Positions 42,687 through 51,320 of a stretch of DNA of 64,000 bases are shown here, piece by piece. Position 1 is the stretch's first letter, and every line of letters starts with the position of its first letter. Position numbers and translations under genes: made by a program. The notes beneath the pieces are model-generated. The model saw only the letters and a program-made list of their open reading frames with translations, was not told the DNA's origin and searched no databases. The stretch is from Citrobacter rodentium NBRC 105723 = DSM 16636. Its GTDB lineage: Bacteria > Pseudomonadota > Gammaproteobacteria > Enterobacterales > Enterobacteriaceae. The DNA is taken from NCBI RefSeq assembly GCF_021278985.1, contig NZ_CP082833.1, positions 4,030,001-4,094,000 on the forward strand, read 5' to 3'.

Positions 42687-44702
42687 ATGACGCTGCCACG
42701 CCTCACCCTGCGCAACACGCCGTGGCTGAAAGCCACCGCCGGACAGTGGCGCTACGCGTTACGCAACGCCATTGCAATGTGTCTGGCGCTGACCTTCGCC
42801 TACTACCTCAATCTGGATGAGCCGTACTGGGCGATGACCTCTGCCGCAGTGGTCAGTTTTCCCACCGTCGGCGGGGTGATCAGTAAAAGCCTTGGGCGGA
42901 TTGCCGGTAGCCTGCTCGGCGCCACCGCCGCCCTGATCCTGGCCGGGCACACGCTTAATGAGCCGTGGCTGTTTCTGCTGAGCATGTCCGCATGGATAGG
43001 ATTCTGTACCTGGGCCTGCGCACACTTCACCAACAACGTGGCCTACGCGTTTCAGCTGGCGGGCTATACGGCGGCGATAATCGCTTTTCCGATGGTCAAT
43101 ATCGTGGAAATCACCCAGCTCTGGGATATCGCGCAGGCGCGGGTATGCGAAGTGATCGTCGGTATCCTTTGCGGCGGCACGATGATGATGATCCTGCCCA
43201 GCACCTCGGACGGCGTCGCCCTGCTGGCGGCGCTGAAAAACATGCATGCGCGCCTGCTGGAGCACGCCAGCCTGCTGTGGCAGCCGGACACCACCGATGC
43301 CATACGTTCCGCTCATGAAGGGGTGATCGGACAAATTCTGACCATGAATCTGCTGCGTATTCAGGCGTTCTGGAGCCACTACCGGTTTCGTCGGCAGAAT
43401 ACGCTGCTGAACGCTCTTTTACACCAGCAGCTGCGCCTGACCAGCGTCATCTCCAGTCTGCGCAGGATGCTGCTGAACTGGCCTGCGCCGCCGCCCCAGA
43501 CCCGCGATGTTATCGACAGGCTTCTGGCCGCGCTTGCCAGCCCGCAGGCCGACAGTTATGCCGTGGCGAAAATCATCGCCCCGCTCGCGCCGCCGGACGG
43601 CTCTGATTTTTGTCATGTCGCGTTCTGGCAACGGCTGCGCTATTTCTGCCGTCTGTACCTGCAGAGCAGCCGACAGCTCAGGCTGCTGGAAGACGGCGCC
43701 ACCTCTGCGCAAATCAACGTTCCCCGCGCGCCGGCCCTCGCCCGTCATACCGATAACGCGGAAGCGGTCTGGAGCGGCGTGCGCACCTTTGCGACCCTGA
43801 TGACGATAGGCGCCTGGAGCATCGGCTCGCAGTGGGAGTCCGGCTCCGGCGCGCTGACCCTGGCAGCGATCAGCTGTGTGCTCTACTCCATCGTCGCCAC
43901 GCCGTTTAAATCGCTCTCCCTGTTGATGCGCACACTGGTGCTGCTGTCGTTATTCAGCTTTGTGGTAAAGTTCGGCCTGATGGTGCAGATTAGCGATCTC
44001 TGGCAATTCTTACTGTTTCTGTTTCCACTGCTGACGACCATGCAGTTACTCAAACTGCAAATGCCTAAGCTTGCGGGGCTGTGGGGACAGCTAATTGTCT
44101 TTATGGGCTCGTTTATCGCCGTCACCAATCCGCCGGTCTATGATTTTGCTGAATTTCTGAATGACAATACGGCGAAAATTGTCGGCGTTGCGCTGTCATG
44201 GCTGGCCTTCGCCATTCTTCGTCCCGGTTCCGATGCGCGTAAAAGCCGTCGCCATATTCGCGCGCTGCGGCGCGATTTTGTCGACCAGCTCAGCCGCCGC
44301 CCTGCGCTCAGCGAACATGAATTTGAGTCGTTGACCTATCATCACGTCAGTCAGTTAAGCAACAGCCAGGATGCGCTGGCGCGGCGCTGGCTTTTACGCT
44401 GGGGAGTGGTGCTGCTGAACTGTTCGCACGTGGTGTGGCAGCTTCGCGCATGGGAGTCGCGTTCGGACCCGCTGTCGAGGGTAAGAGATATCTGTATCAC
44501 CCTGCTGCGCGATGTGATGAGCGAGCGCGGCGTTCAGCAGCGACCGCTGGCCGCGACGCTTACGGAGCTGTTACGCATCTGCGAAGCGCTTTCCCGCCAC
44601 CACCAGCCGGCTGCGCAGGAGCTGGCGGCGATTGTCTGGCGGCTGTACTGCTCGCTTTCCCAGCTTGAACAGGCGCCGCCAGAGGGAACCCTGACGTCCT
44701 GA
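42687..44702 (+). CDS. ydhK: YdhK, FUSC-family (AaeB-like) efflux permease
   Basis: A 671-residue protein with two blocks of about six membrane helices (about 30-180 and 360-510), separated by a helical cytoplasmic domain, as in FUSC/AaeB permeases. With YdhJ and YdhI it forms an AaeXAB-like export system; AaeAB exports hydroxylated aromatic acids, but the YdhIJK substrate is unknown. The sodC gene converges on it directly, with no intergenic base between the stop codons. Confidence 0.95.
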   Translation: MTLPRLTLRNTPWLKATAGQWRYALRNAIAMCLALTFAYYLNLDEPYWAMTSAAVVSFPTVGGVISKSLGRIAGSLLGATAALILAGHTLNEPWLFLLSMSAWIGFCTWACAHFTNNVAYAFQLAGYTAAIIAFPMVNIVEITQLWDIAQARVCEVIVGILCGGTMMMILPSTSDGVALLAALKNMHARLLEHASLLWQPDTTDAIRSAHEGVIGQILTMNLLRIQAFWSHYRFRRQNTLLNALLHQQLRLTSVISSLRRMLLNWPAPPPQTRDVIDRLLAALASPQADSYAVAKIIAPLAPPDGSDFCHVAFWQRLRYFCRLYLQSSRQLRLLEDGATSAQINVPRAPALARHTDNAEAVWSGVRTFATLMTIGAWSIGSQWESGSGALTLAAISCVLYSIVATPFKSLSLLMRTLVLLSLFSFVVKFGLMVQISDLWQFLLFLFPLLTTMQLLKLQMPKLAGLWGQLIVFMGSFIAVTNPPVYDFAEFLNDNTAKIVGVALSWLAFAILRPGSDARKSRRHIRALRRDFVDQLSRRPALSEHEFESLTYHHVSQLSNSQDALARRWLLRWGVVLLNCSHVVWQLRAWESRSDPLSRVRDICITLLRDVMSERGVQQRPLAATLTELLRICEALSRHHQPAAQELAAIVWRLYCSLSQLEQAPPEGTLTS

Positions 44703-45224
44703 TTATTTGATCACGCCGCAGGCAAATCGCGCCCCGCCGCCGCCCAGCGGTTTGGGCTGATCGGACATATTATCGCCGCCGACGTGGATCATCAGCGCTT
44801 TGTCTTTGATTTCATCAAGCGATTTCAGTCGCGACGCGGTAACGGGAGTCACGGCTTTACCTTCGTTATTGACCACCAGCACCGGCAAATCGCCTAAATG
44901 GCCGTCGCCATCGGGACCGGCGTGTTTCCCGGTTTTATGCGGATCATAATGGCCGCCTGCGGCCTCGGCGGCGCTGGCTTTACCGTCTTTCATGGCCGGT
45001 TCGCAGCTGCCGTTAGCATGCAGATGAAAGCCGTGCTCGCCGGGCGGCAACGCTTTCAGATCGGGGGTAAATTCAAGCCCTTTTTCGGTTTCATTGATGG
45101 TCACCTCACCGATGGATTGCCCGATACCCTGGGCGGTGACCAGATTCATTTCCACTTTTTCACTGGCGGCCTGCGCTCCCGTGCAGGCTAACAAGGTTAA
45201 CACGGCCAGACTTAATCGTTTCAT
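44703..45224 (-). CDS. sodC: SodC, periplasmic Cu/Zn superoxide dismutase
   Basis: A 173-residue secreted enzyme with a signal peptide ending in QAASE (cleavage near residue 20). The copper-binding histidines are seen in GFHLHANGSC, the zinc loop in GGHYDPHKTGKH, and the C-terminal copper His and conserved Arg in MIHVGGDN and GGARFACGVIK. Two cysteines form the internal disulfide. It removes superoxide in the periplasm. It is a monomeric-type SodC as in E. coli and converges on ydhK. Confidence 0.97.
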   Translation of the reverse strand: MKRLSLAVLTLLACTGAQAASEKVEMNLVTAQGIGQSIGEVTINETEKGLEFTPDLKALPPGEHGFHLHANGSCEPAMKDGKASAAEAAGGHYDPHKTGKHAGPDGDGHLGDLPVLVVNNEGKAVTPVTASRLKSLDEIKDKALMIHVGGDNMSDQPKPLGGGGARFACGVIK

Positions 45225-45303
45225 GGGACCTCCGTTTTGTGGGTATCAGGCTTAAGTGTAAACCAGTGACACAATTTTGAACGGCAGATCCCCGATTTTG
45301 CGA

Positions 45304-46200
45304 TTACGGCACGTCATACCCCAGCGCGGCTTTACGAATGCGGAACCACTGCTGACGGCTCATTTGCAGCGCTTCGGCTCCCACTGCCGCACGCACGCGC
45401 TCAATTTTCCCGGAACCGACGATCGGCAGCGGCTGCGACGGCAGACGGAGTATCCAGGCGTAAACCACCTGCTCGATAGACGGCGCGTTTAACTCTTCCG
45501 CCACGACCGCCAGTTCATTACGCAGCGGCTGGAAGGCATCGTCGTTAAACAGACGCCCGCCGCCGAGGCAGGACCACGCCATCGGACGGATACGTAATTG
45601 CTGAAGCTGATCGAGGGTGCCGTCCAGCAGCAGCGGCTGATGAACCGGTGAAATTTCAACCTGATTGGTCGCCAGCGTAAACGGCAGGCGCGACTGCAAC
45701 AGCGAAAACTGCGCCGGGGTAAAGTTAGAGACGCCAAAGTGGCGCACTTTCCCGCTCTGATGAAGATGCTGGAAGGCCTCCGCCACCTCATCGGCGTCCA
45801 TTAAGGGGTCAGGACGATGGATCAACAGCAGGTCCAGGCGATCGGTGGCGAGATTCACCAGCGACTGTTCGGCGCTTTTTACGATATGGTCGCGATCGGT
45901 AATGTAGTGCCCAAGCGCGTTTTCCGGGCGCGCGGTGGTGGCGATGCCGCATTTCGTGACGATCTGCAGCCGCTCCCGCAGGTGCGGCGCCAGCTTCAGC
46001 GCGTCGCCAAACGCCGCTTCACACAGATAGCCGCCGTAAATATCGGCATGATCCACGGTGGTGACGCCCAAATCCAGATGCTGTTCAATAAAGCTGACCA
46101 GTTCGCGGGAGGACATATTCCAGTCCATCAGCCGCCAGTACCCCATCACAAAGCGGGAAAATTCCGGGCCTTGCGGCGCAATAGTAATACGCTGAACCAT
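45304..46200 (-). CDS. ydhF: YdhF, aldo/keto reductase
   Basis: A 298-residue TIM-barrel oxidoreductase of the aldo/keto reductase family, with the same length as E. coli YdhF. The catalytic Asp-Tyr pair is in VDHADIYGGY near residue 50, and the NADPH-binding C-terminal region contains LPIVGSGKIERVRAAV. The natural substrate is unknown. It stands alone between sodC and ydhL, all read leftwards. Confidence 0.95.
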   Translation of the reverse strand: MVQRITIAPQGPEFSRFVMGYWRLMDWNMSSRELVSFIEQHLDLGVTTVDHADIYGGYLCEAAFGDALKLAPHLRERLQIVTKCGIATTARPENALGHYITDRDHIVKSAEQSLVNLATDRLDLLLIHRPDPLMDADEVAEAFQHLHQSGKVRHFGVSNFTPAQFSLLQSRLPFTLATNQVEISPVHQPLLLDGTLDQLQQLRIRPMAWSCLGGGRLFNDDAFQPLRNELAVVAEELNAPSIEQVVYAWILRLPSQPLPIVGSGKIERVRAAVGAEALQMSRQQWFRIRKAALGYDVP

Positions 46201-46249
46201 AACCGTTTCCTCGTGAAATAAACTGCCCCGAGTATATACAATTAGCCGC

Positions 46250-46489
46250 TTAAAAGAGTGAAGGCTGTTGAGGTTCTTCCGGCCCGGCAGGTTTGTTTGC
46301 GCGTAATTTACGCAGCAGGCGCTGACGGCATAGCCGCAACACCTCTTGTTTCTCGCCGTCGCTCATCTTTTGCCAGTTGAAGCGTTCTTCGCGGCTGCGA
46401 AAACAGCCGCGGCAATAGCCCCGCTCATCGCTCTGACAGATCCCGCGGCACGGACTCTGGACGGGGAAAAATTCTAATTGTTCTGCCAC
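46250..46489 (-). CDS. ydhL: YdhL, DUF1289 small cysteine-rich protein
   Basis: A 79-residue protein with the DUF1289 core CRGICQSDERGYCRGCFRSREER, whose four cysteines could bind a metal. Function unknown. It is divergent from nemR, with about 100 bp between the starts containing a NemR operator. Because that operator also lies upstream of ydhL, NemR may control both directions; that is inference. Confidence 0.9.
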   Translation of the reverse strand: MAEQLEFFPVQSPCRGICQSDERGYCRGCFRSREERFNWQKMSDGEKQEVLRLCRQRLLRKLRANKPAGPEEPQQPSLF

Positions 46490-46560
46490 ATCCCCTCCTC
46501 ATCATTAACCTGTTCCCCTATTGAAGACGTAAACCGGCTTTCTGGCAACCCGACTTGCAT

Positions 46561-46576
46561 TAGACCGACTGGTCTA
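46561..46576. promoter_or_regulatory. NemR operator upstream of nemR
   Basis: The 16-bp palindrome TAGACC-N4-GGTCTA is the NemR binding box. It lies 15 bp before the nemR start and overlaps the promoter region shared with ydhL. Confidence 0.92.
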
Positions 46577-46591
46577 TTACACTCCTTTACC

Positions 46592-47191
46592 ATGAACAAG
46601 CAAACTGACTACGACACCCGCGAACAGTTACTGGCGACCGGCGAGAGCCTGTGTATGCAACGCGGCTTTACTGGCATGGGGCTGAGCGAAATGCTGAAAA
46701 CCGCCGAAGTGCCTAAAGGGTCGTTTTATCACTACTTTCGCTCAAAAGAAGCCTTCGGCGTCGCGATGCTGGAGCGCTATTTTGCCGGTTATCATCAGCG
46801 GCTGGCGCAGCATTTCGCCAGCGGCAGTGGAAATTATCGTGACCGCATTCTGGCTTACTATCAGGAGACCCTGAATCAGTTTTGCCAGCAGGGCACGATC
46901 AGCGGCTGTCTGACGGTCAAACTCTCTGCCGAAGTGTGCGATCTTTCGGAAGATATGCGTACCGCCATGGACAACGGCGCCCGCGGGATCATCGCCCTTC
47001 TGGCGCAGGCGCTGGAAAAAGGCCGCGCTGCCCGCTGTCTGTCATTTGTCGGCGAACCGTTGCAACAGGCGCAGATCCTGTATGCGCTATGGCTCGGCGC
47101 CAATTTGCAGGCCAAGATTTCACGCAGCGCCGCACCGCTCGAAAACGCGCTGGCGCATGTTCAGACCATCATTGCCGCGCCCGACCGATAA
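46592..47191 (+). CDS. nemR: NemR, TetR-family electrophile- and hypochlorite-sensing repressor
   Basis: The ATG at 46592 gives MNKQTDYDTREQ and 199 residues, the E. coli length. The N-terminal TetR helix-turn-helix is followed by a ligand/redox domain. The sensor Cys106 in ISGCLTV and Lys175 in LQAKISRS, which together form the reversible sulfenamide switch, are both present, as are Cys21, Cys98, Cys116 and Cys149; the E. coli Cys153 is Val here. It represses itself, nemA and gloA until modified by electrophiles or bleach. Confidence 0.96.
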   Translation: MNKQTDYDTREQLLATGESLCMQRGFTGMGLSEMLKTAEVPKGSFYHYFRSKEAFGVAMLERYFAGYHQRLAQHFASGSGNYRDRILAYYQETLNQFCQQGTISGCLTVKLSAEVCDLSEDMRTAMDNGARGIIALLAQALEKGRAARCLSFVGEPLQQAQILYALWLGANLQAKISRSAAPLENALAHVQTIIAAPDR

Positions 47192-47215
47192 CGGGCGTTT
47201 TATTTATTTCATTAC

Positions 47216-47230
47216 TAGACGACCGGTCTA
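47216..47230. promoter_or_regulatory. Second NemR-box-like palindrome, between nemR and nemA
   Basis: TAGAC-N5-GTCTA, one base shorter in the spacer than the upstream operator, lies in the 57-bp gap before nemA. It could be a secondary NemR site; the altered spacing makes binding uncertain. Confidence 0.6.
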
Positions 47231-47248
47231 TTCATAACTGGAGCCACT

Positions 47249-48346
47249 ATGTCATCTGAAAAACTATTTACCCCACTGAAAGTGGGCGCGATCACCGCCC
47301 CAAACCGTATCTTCATGGCCCCGCTGACGCGCCTGCGCAGCATTGAGCCAGGCGATATCCCGACGCCGTTAATGGCGGAATACTACCGTCAGCGCGCCAG
47401 CGCCGGGCTTATCATTAGCGAAGCGACGCAAATTTCCGCGCAGGCGAAAGGCTATGCGGGCGCGCCGGGTCTGCACAGTGAAGAACAGATCGCCGCGTGG
47501 AAAAAAATCACTGACGGCGTACATGCGGAGAATGGCCATATCGCGGTCCAGCTGTGGCACACCGGGCGTATCTCCCACGCCAGCCTGCAGCCGGGCGGCC
47601 AGTCGCCGGTTTCCGCTTCCGCCATCAGCGCCGGTACGCGCACCTCCCTGCGCGATGAAAACGGCAATGCGATCCGCGTCGAAACCTCGATGCCGCGCGC
47701 GCTGAAAACAGAAGAAATTCCTGGCATCGTTAACGATTTCCGCCAGGCGATCGCCAATGCCCGCGAAGCCGGTTTTGATATGGTGGAACTGCATTCCGCC
47801 CACGGCTATCTGCTGCACCAGTTCCTTTCTCCGTCTTCTAACCATCGCACCGATTGCTATGGCGGCAGCGTAGAGAACCGCGCGCGGCTGGTGCTGGAAG
47901 TGGTGGATGCCGGGATTAAAGAATGGGGCGCCGATCGCATCGGTATCCGCGTCTCCCCTGTCGGCACCTTCCAGAACGTCGATAACGGCCCGAATGAGGA
48001 AGCTGACGCCCTGTATCTGATTGAAGAGCTGGCTAAGCGCGGCATTGCTTATCTGCACATGTCGGAGCCGGACTGGGCCGGCGGTACACCGTACACTGAA
48101 GCCTTCCGCGAAAAAGTGCGCGCGCGCTTCCCGGGGTCGATTATCGGCGCTGGCGCCTATACCCGCGAAAAAGCGGAAGCCCTGATTGAGAAAGGTCTGA
48201 TCGATGCCGTGGCCTTTGGTCGCGATTACATTGCCAACCCGGATCTTGTTGCCCGTCTGCAGCGTAAAGCCGAACTTAACCCGCAGCGCAGCGAAAGCTT
48301 CTACGGCGGCGGCGCGGAAGGTTACACCGATTACCCGACGCTGTAA
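47249..48346 (+). CDS. nemA: NemA, N-ethylmaleimide reductase (old yellow enzyme family)
   Basis: A 365-residue FMN-dependent ene-reductase TIM barrel of E. coli NemA length. The substrate-binding pair is visible in LWHTGRISH and ELHSAHGYLLHQFLSPSSN, and the FMN phosphate site near AFGRDYIANP. It reduces the activated C=C bond of electrophiles such as N-ethylmaleimide and degrades nitrate esters and nitroaromatics. It follows nemR by 57 bp in the nemRA-gloA operon. Confidence 0.97.
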   Translation: MSSEKLFTPLKVGAITAPNRIFMAPLTRLRSIEPGDIPTPLMAEYYRQRASAGLIISEATQISAQAKGYAGAPGLHSEEQIAAWKKITDGVHAENGHIAVQLWHTGRISHASLQPGGQSPVSASAISAGTRTSLRDENGNAIRVETSMPRALKTEEIPGIVNDFRQAIANAREAGFDMVELHSAHGYLLHQFLSPSSNHRTDCYGGSVENRARLVLEVVDAGIKEWGADRIGIRVSPVGTFQNVDNGPNEEADALYLIEELAKRGIAYLHMSEPDWAGGTPYTEAFREKVRARFPGSIIGAGAYTREKAEALIEKGLIDAVAFGRDYIANPDLVARLQRKAELNPQRSESFYGGGAEGYTDYPTL

Positions 48347-48436
48347 CGACGCATTCCTTCATTGATAGCGGCGCAAAAACGCCGCTATACTAAAACAACT
48401 TTTTGAATGTATTCACCATTTTTAAGGGGATAAGCA

Positions 48437-48844
48437 ATGCGTCTACTTCACACCATGCTGCGCGTTGGCGATCTGCAGCGCTCCATCGATTTTTACACTA
48501 ACGTGCTGGGCATGAAACTCCTGCGCACCAGTGAAAACCCGGAGTACAAGTACTCACTGGCTTTCGTCGGCTACGGCGAAGAAAGCCAGGAAGCGGTCAT
48601 TGAGCTGACCTATAACTGGGGCGTGGATAAATACGAGCTGGGCACCGCTTACGGCCATATCGCCCTGAGCGTCGACAACGCCGCGCAGGCCTGCGAGCGC
48701 ATTCGCCAGAACGGCGGCAACGTCACCCGCGAAGCCGGTCCGGTAAAAGGCGGCACCACGGTAATTGCCTTCGTTGAAGATCCGGACGGTTACAAAATCG
48801 AACTGATCGAAGAAAAAGACGCTGGTCGCGGCCTGGGTAACTAA
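48437..48844 (+). CDS. gloA: GloA, glyoxalase I
   Basis: A 135-residue metalloenzyme that converts the methylglyoxal-glutathione hemithioacetal to S-lactoylglutathione. Metal ligands His5 (MRLLH), a Glu in VIELTYNWG, a His in YGHIAL and a Glu in KIELIEEK are all visible. The four-ligand nickel-type enzyme is typical of enterobacteria. It follows nemA by 90 bp and has its own terminator, completing the electrophile defence operon under NemR. Confidence 0.98.
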   Translation: MRLLHTMLRVGDLQRSIDFYTNVLGMKLLRTSENPEYKYSLAFVGYGEESQEAVIELTYNWGVDKYELGTAYGHIALSVDNAAQACERIRQNGGNVTREAGPVKGGTTVIAFVEDPDGYKIELIEEKDAGRGLGN

Positions 48845-48852
48845 TCCCCGCC

Positions 48853-48880
48853 GGGCGCAGAGCTCTGCGCCCGTTGTTTT
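48853..48880 (+). terminator. Terminator of gloA
   Basis: The perfect palindrome GGGCGCAG-AGCT-CTGCGCCC is followed by GTTGTTTT. Confidence 0.85.
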
Positions 48881-48945
48881 ACTGCATCGAAGCGCTTTTT
48901 TTGGCATACTACGCGCTGCATTTTTTCCGTATTTAAGAGACCCTG

Positions 48946-49590
48946 ATGTCCGATAACGCTCAACTTACCGGTCTGTGCGACCGTTTTCGTGGTTTTTATC
49001 CCGTCGTTATTGATGTTGAAACGGCCGGATTTAACGCCAGAACCGATGCGCTGCTTGAAATAGCCGCCATCACGCTGAAAATGGATGAACAAGGCTGGCT
49101 GATGCCGGACACTACCCTGCACTTCCACGTCGAACCGTTTGAAGGGGCGAATCTGCAGCCGGAAGCGCTGGCGTTTAACGGCATCGACCCGAACAACCCG
49201 CTGCGCGGCGCGGTAAGCGAATATGACGCCCTGCACGCTATTTTTAAAATGGTGCGAAAAGGGATCAAAGACAACGGCTGCAACCGCGCGATTATGGTGG
49301 CGCATAACGCCACGTTCGATCACAGCTTTATGATGGCCGCGGCGGAGCGCGCCTCACTGAAGCGCAACCCTTTCCACCCGTTCGTCACCTTTGATACCGC
49401 CGCCCTGAGCGGGCTGGCGCTGGGCCAGACGGTGCTCTCCAAAGCATGTCTGGCGGCAGGCATGGAATTTGACGGCACCCAGGCCCATTCGGCGCTGTAT
49501 GATACCGAACGCACCGCCGTACTGTTTTGCGAGATCGTAAACCGCTGGAAGCGACTCGGCGGCTGGCCGCTGGCGACGCCGGAGGCGTAA
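48946..49590 (+). CDS. rnt: Rnt, ribonuclease T
   Basis: A 214-residue DEDD-family 3'-5' exoribonuclease. The first acidic pair is Asp23-x-Glu25 in VIDVETAGF, with the later motifs AHNATFDHSF and the C-terminal AHSALYDTERTA supplying the remaining Asp and His. It trims the 3' ends of tRNAs and stable RNAs and turns over the CCA end. In E. coli the helicase gene lhr follows; here a strong terminator and then the converging grxD follow instead. Confidence 0.97.
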   Translation: MSDNAQLTGLCDRFRGFYPVVIDVETAGFNARTDALLEIAAITLKMDEQGWLMPDTTLHFHVEPFEGANLQPEALAFNGIDPNNPLRGAVSEYDALHAIFKMVRKGIKDNGCNRAIMVAHNATFDHSFMMAAAERASLKRNPFHPFVTFDTAALSGLALGQTVLSKACLAAGMEFDGTQAHSALYDTERTAVLFCEIVNRWKRLGGWPLATPEA

Positions 49591-49600
49591 CGCAGGCGAT

Positions 49601-49629
49601 AAAAAAGCGACCCTTCGGTCGCTTTTTTT
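49601..49629. terminator. Bidirectional terminator after rnt
   Basis: The stem GCGACC-CTTC-GGTCGC is flanked by a run of six A on the left and seven T on the right, so it can terminate rnt and also leftward transcription from grxD. Confidence 0.95.
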
Positions 49630-49703
49630 CTGTCGCCAGATAACGGTTAATCTCTGGCGTACAACGCGCAGGCCGGATACGCCTGGGCTGTCCGCCCGGA
49701 CGA

Positions 49704-50051
49704 TTACTCGTTACCGGACTCTTCCGTTTTGTATTTCGCCGCTGTCTCTTTGATCAGCTGTTGTAATTCACCGCGCTGATACATTTCAATCAAAATGTCG
49801 CAGCCGCCGACCAGTTCGCCGTCAACCCACAGCTGCGGGAAGGTCGGCCAGTTGGCATATTTCGGCAGCTCAGCGCGAATGTCCGGATTCTGCAGAATAT
49901 CGACATAGGCAAAACGCTCACCACAGGCGGAAAGCGCCTGCACAGCCTGGGCAGAGAAGCCGCAGCTCGGCAGTTTTGGCGATCCTTTCATGTACAGCAG
50001 GATTGGGTTTTCAGCGATCTGGCGCTGGATTTTTTCGATAGTGGTGGTCAT
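49704..50051 (-). CDS. grxD: GrxD, monothiol (CGFS) glutaredoxin
   Basis: A 115-residue monothiol glutaredoxin with the CGFS active site at residues 30-33 and the conserved WPTFPQLWV and GGCDI elements that bind glutathione. Such proteins hold a [2Fe-2S] cluster with BolA-type partners and work in Fe-S delivery rather than disulfide reduction. Length equals E. coli GrxD. It converges on rnt and is divergent from mepH. Confidence 0.98.
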   Translation of the reverse strand: MTTTIEKIQRQIAENPILLYMKGSPKLPSCGFSAQAVQALSACGERFAYVDILQNPDIRAELPKYANWPTFPQLWVDGELVGGCDILIEMYQRGELQQLIKETAAKYKTEESGNE

Positions 50052-50385
50052 TGTCTTGCTTCCTTAACTTCTTTTACGGCAATCGGCAGACATTGTAGCG
50101 GGTCAGGCCGACATCGGAAAATAACATTTTTATCACGCTTTACTATTTTATCGTCTGAGGGATTAAGTTGCATCGCAAATATCTCTTCAGTTCGCGCTTT
50201 TCGTCAGGCGGCTGACCGAAGGCGCAGATTTCGCTTTGGCTGCTGAATTTTTTTGCACTTAATAACGAAACACTATTTTTAACAATAAAAGCTATTAACT
50301 TTCTCTATTTCTATAGATTAGAATCATCAGGCTTTGTAAATCACCCGCAGGTATGACTGCACCTGCCTTAACCGAGGAATGCTCA
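50052..50385. promoter_or_regulatory. Divergent intergenic region grxD / mepH
   Basis: This is 334 bp, AT-rich in the right half, with no convincing gene. It holds promoters for both genes. A small hairpin (GCAGGT / ACCTGC, 50347-50366) lies just before the mepH ribosome site. Confidence 0.5.
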
Positions 50386-51195
50386 GTGGCGCGGATAAAC
50401 CGACTCTCCATCACGCTCTGTGCTTTGTTATTTATCACTATTCCTTTTATGTCCGTGGCTAATGCCTCCCGGCAGGCCAGGGCAACATCTGATGTTTCGC
50501 ACAATAAGAAAGTCGCAGACCCGAAAAAAAGAAGCACTGCAACAGCCAAAAAGACAAAGAAAACCACACGCAAAACCGCATCACACTCCGCTTCTTCCAG
50601 TAAAAAACGCATCGCCACCGCCGCCAGGACTTCCCGAACCGCCAGCCGCCGGAGTAAAACTACCGTCGCAAAGACAGCCGCCGTAAGCTGGACGGAAAAA
50701 TGCACGCCGCGTAAAGACCGTAAGCCGAAATGTATAAAAGTGAAAAGCGCCGCGAATGCCACCCTTGCTGATGCGCATAAAATAAAGGTGCAGAAAGCGA
50801 CCCGCACGGCGATGAATAAGCTGATGAGCCAGATAGGCAAGCCTTATCGCTGGGGCGGCGCGTCACCGCGTACCGGGTTCGATTGCAGCGGTCTGGTCTA
50901 TTACGCCTACAAGGATCTTGTTAAGTTCCCGATTCCACGCACGGCAAATGAAATGTATCACCTGCGCGATGCGGCGCCGATCAAACGCGACGAGCTGAAA
51001 AACGGCGATCTGGTCTTTTTCCGCACTCAGGGACGAGGTACTGCCGATCACGTTGGCGTTTACGTCGGTAACGGCAAATTTATTCAGTCACCGCGCACCG
51101 GCCGTGAAATTCAGATCACCTCGCTGAGCGAAGATTACTGGCAGCGCCACTACGTCGGCGCCCGGCGGGTAATGACGCCGAAAACCATCCGTTAA
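50386..51195 (+). CDS. mepH: MepH, murein DD-endopeptidase (NlpC/P60 family)
   Basis: The GTG at 50386 is supported by GAGGAAT in front and gives a signal-peptide start (MARINRLSITLCALLF); an ATG at 50353 has no such site. The product has 269 residues: signal peptide, a Lys/Arg/Ser/Thr-rich linker (about 30-130), then an NlpC/P60 domain with catalytic Cys in FDCSGLVYY and His in DHVGVYVG. It cleaves D-Ala-mDAP crosslinks to let new murein be inserted. It is monocistronic. Confidence 0.95.
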   Translation: MARINRLSITLCALLFITIPFMSVANASRQARATSDVSHNKKVADPKKRSTATAKKTKKTTRKTASHSASSSKKRIATAARTSRTASRRSKTTVAKTAAVSWTEKCTPRKDRKPKCIKVKSAANATLADAHKIKVQKATRTAMNKLMSQIGKPYRWGGASPRTGFDCSGLVYYAYKDLVKFPIPRTANEMYHLRDAAPIKRDELKNGDLVFFRTQGRGTADHVGVYVGNGKFIQSPRTGREIQITSLSEDYWQRHYVGARRVMTPKTIR

Positions 51196-51202
51196 AATTT
51201 TG

Positions 51203-51238
51203 CCCTGTTGTGTTACAACAGGGTAAGTTCTTCTTTTG
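51203..51238 (+). terminator. Terminator-like hairpin after mepH
   Basis: A 9-bp stem (CCCTGTTGT / ACAACAGGG) with a 3-nt loop is followed by TAAGTTCTTCTTTT. Confidence 0.7.
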
Positions 51239-51272
51239 TCACACCTTTCAATTTGCTACCCTATCCTTACGT

Positions 51273-51320
51273 ACAATAAGGTTATTGTGCGCTGCACTAT
51301 AAATAATAAGGAGAGAAGCA
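51273..51320 (+). promoter_or_regulatory. sodB leader with stem-loop and strong ribosome site
   Basis: The inverted repeat ACAATAA-GG-TTATTGT (51273-51288) and the AATAATAAGGAGAGAAGCA stretch before the ATG closely resemble the E. coli sodB leader. There the small RNA RyhB pairs around the ribosome site to shut off sodB under iron starvation. Regulation by RyhB here is inferred from that similarity. Confidence 0.6.

Noticed and set aside
48366..48387. The hairpin TAGCGGCG / CGCCGCTA between nemA and gloA as a terminator
   Set aside because: It has no T-run on either side and gloA is known to be read through from nemRA, so a terminator call is not supported.
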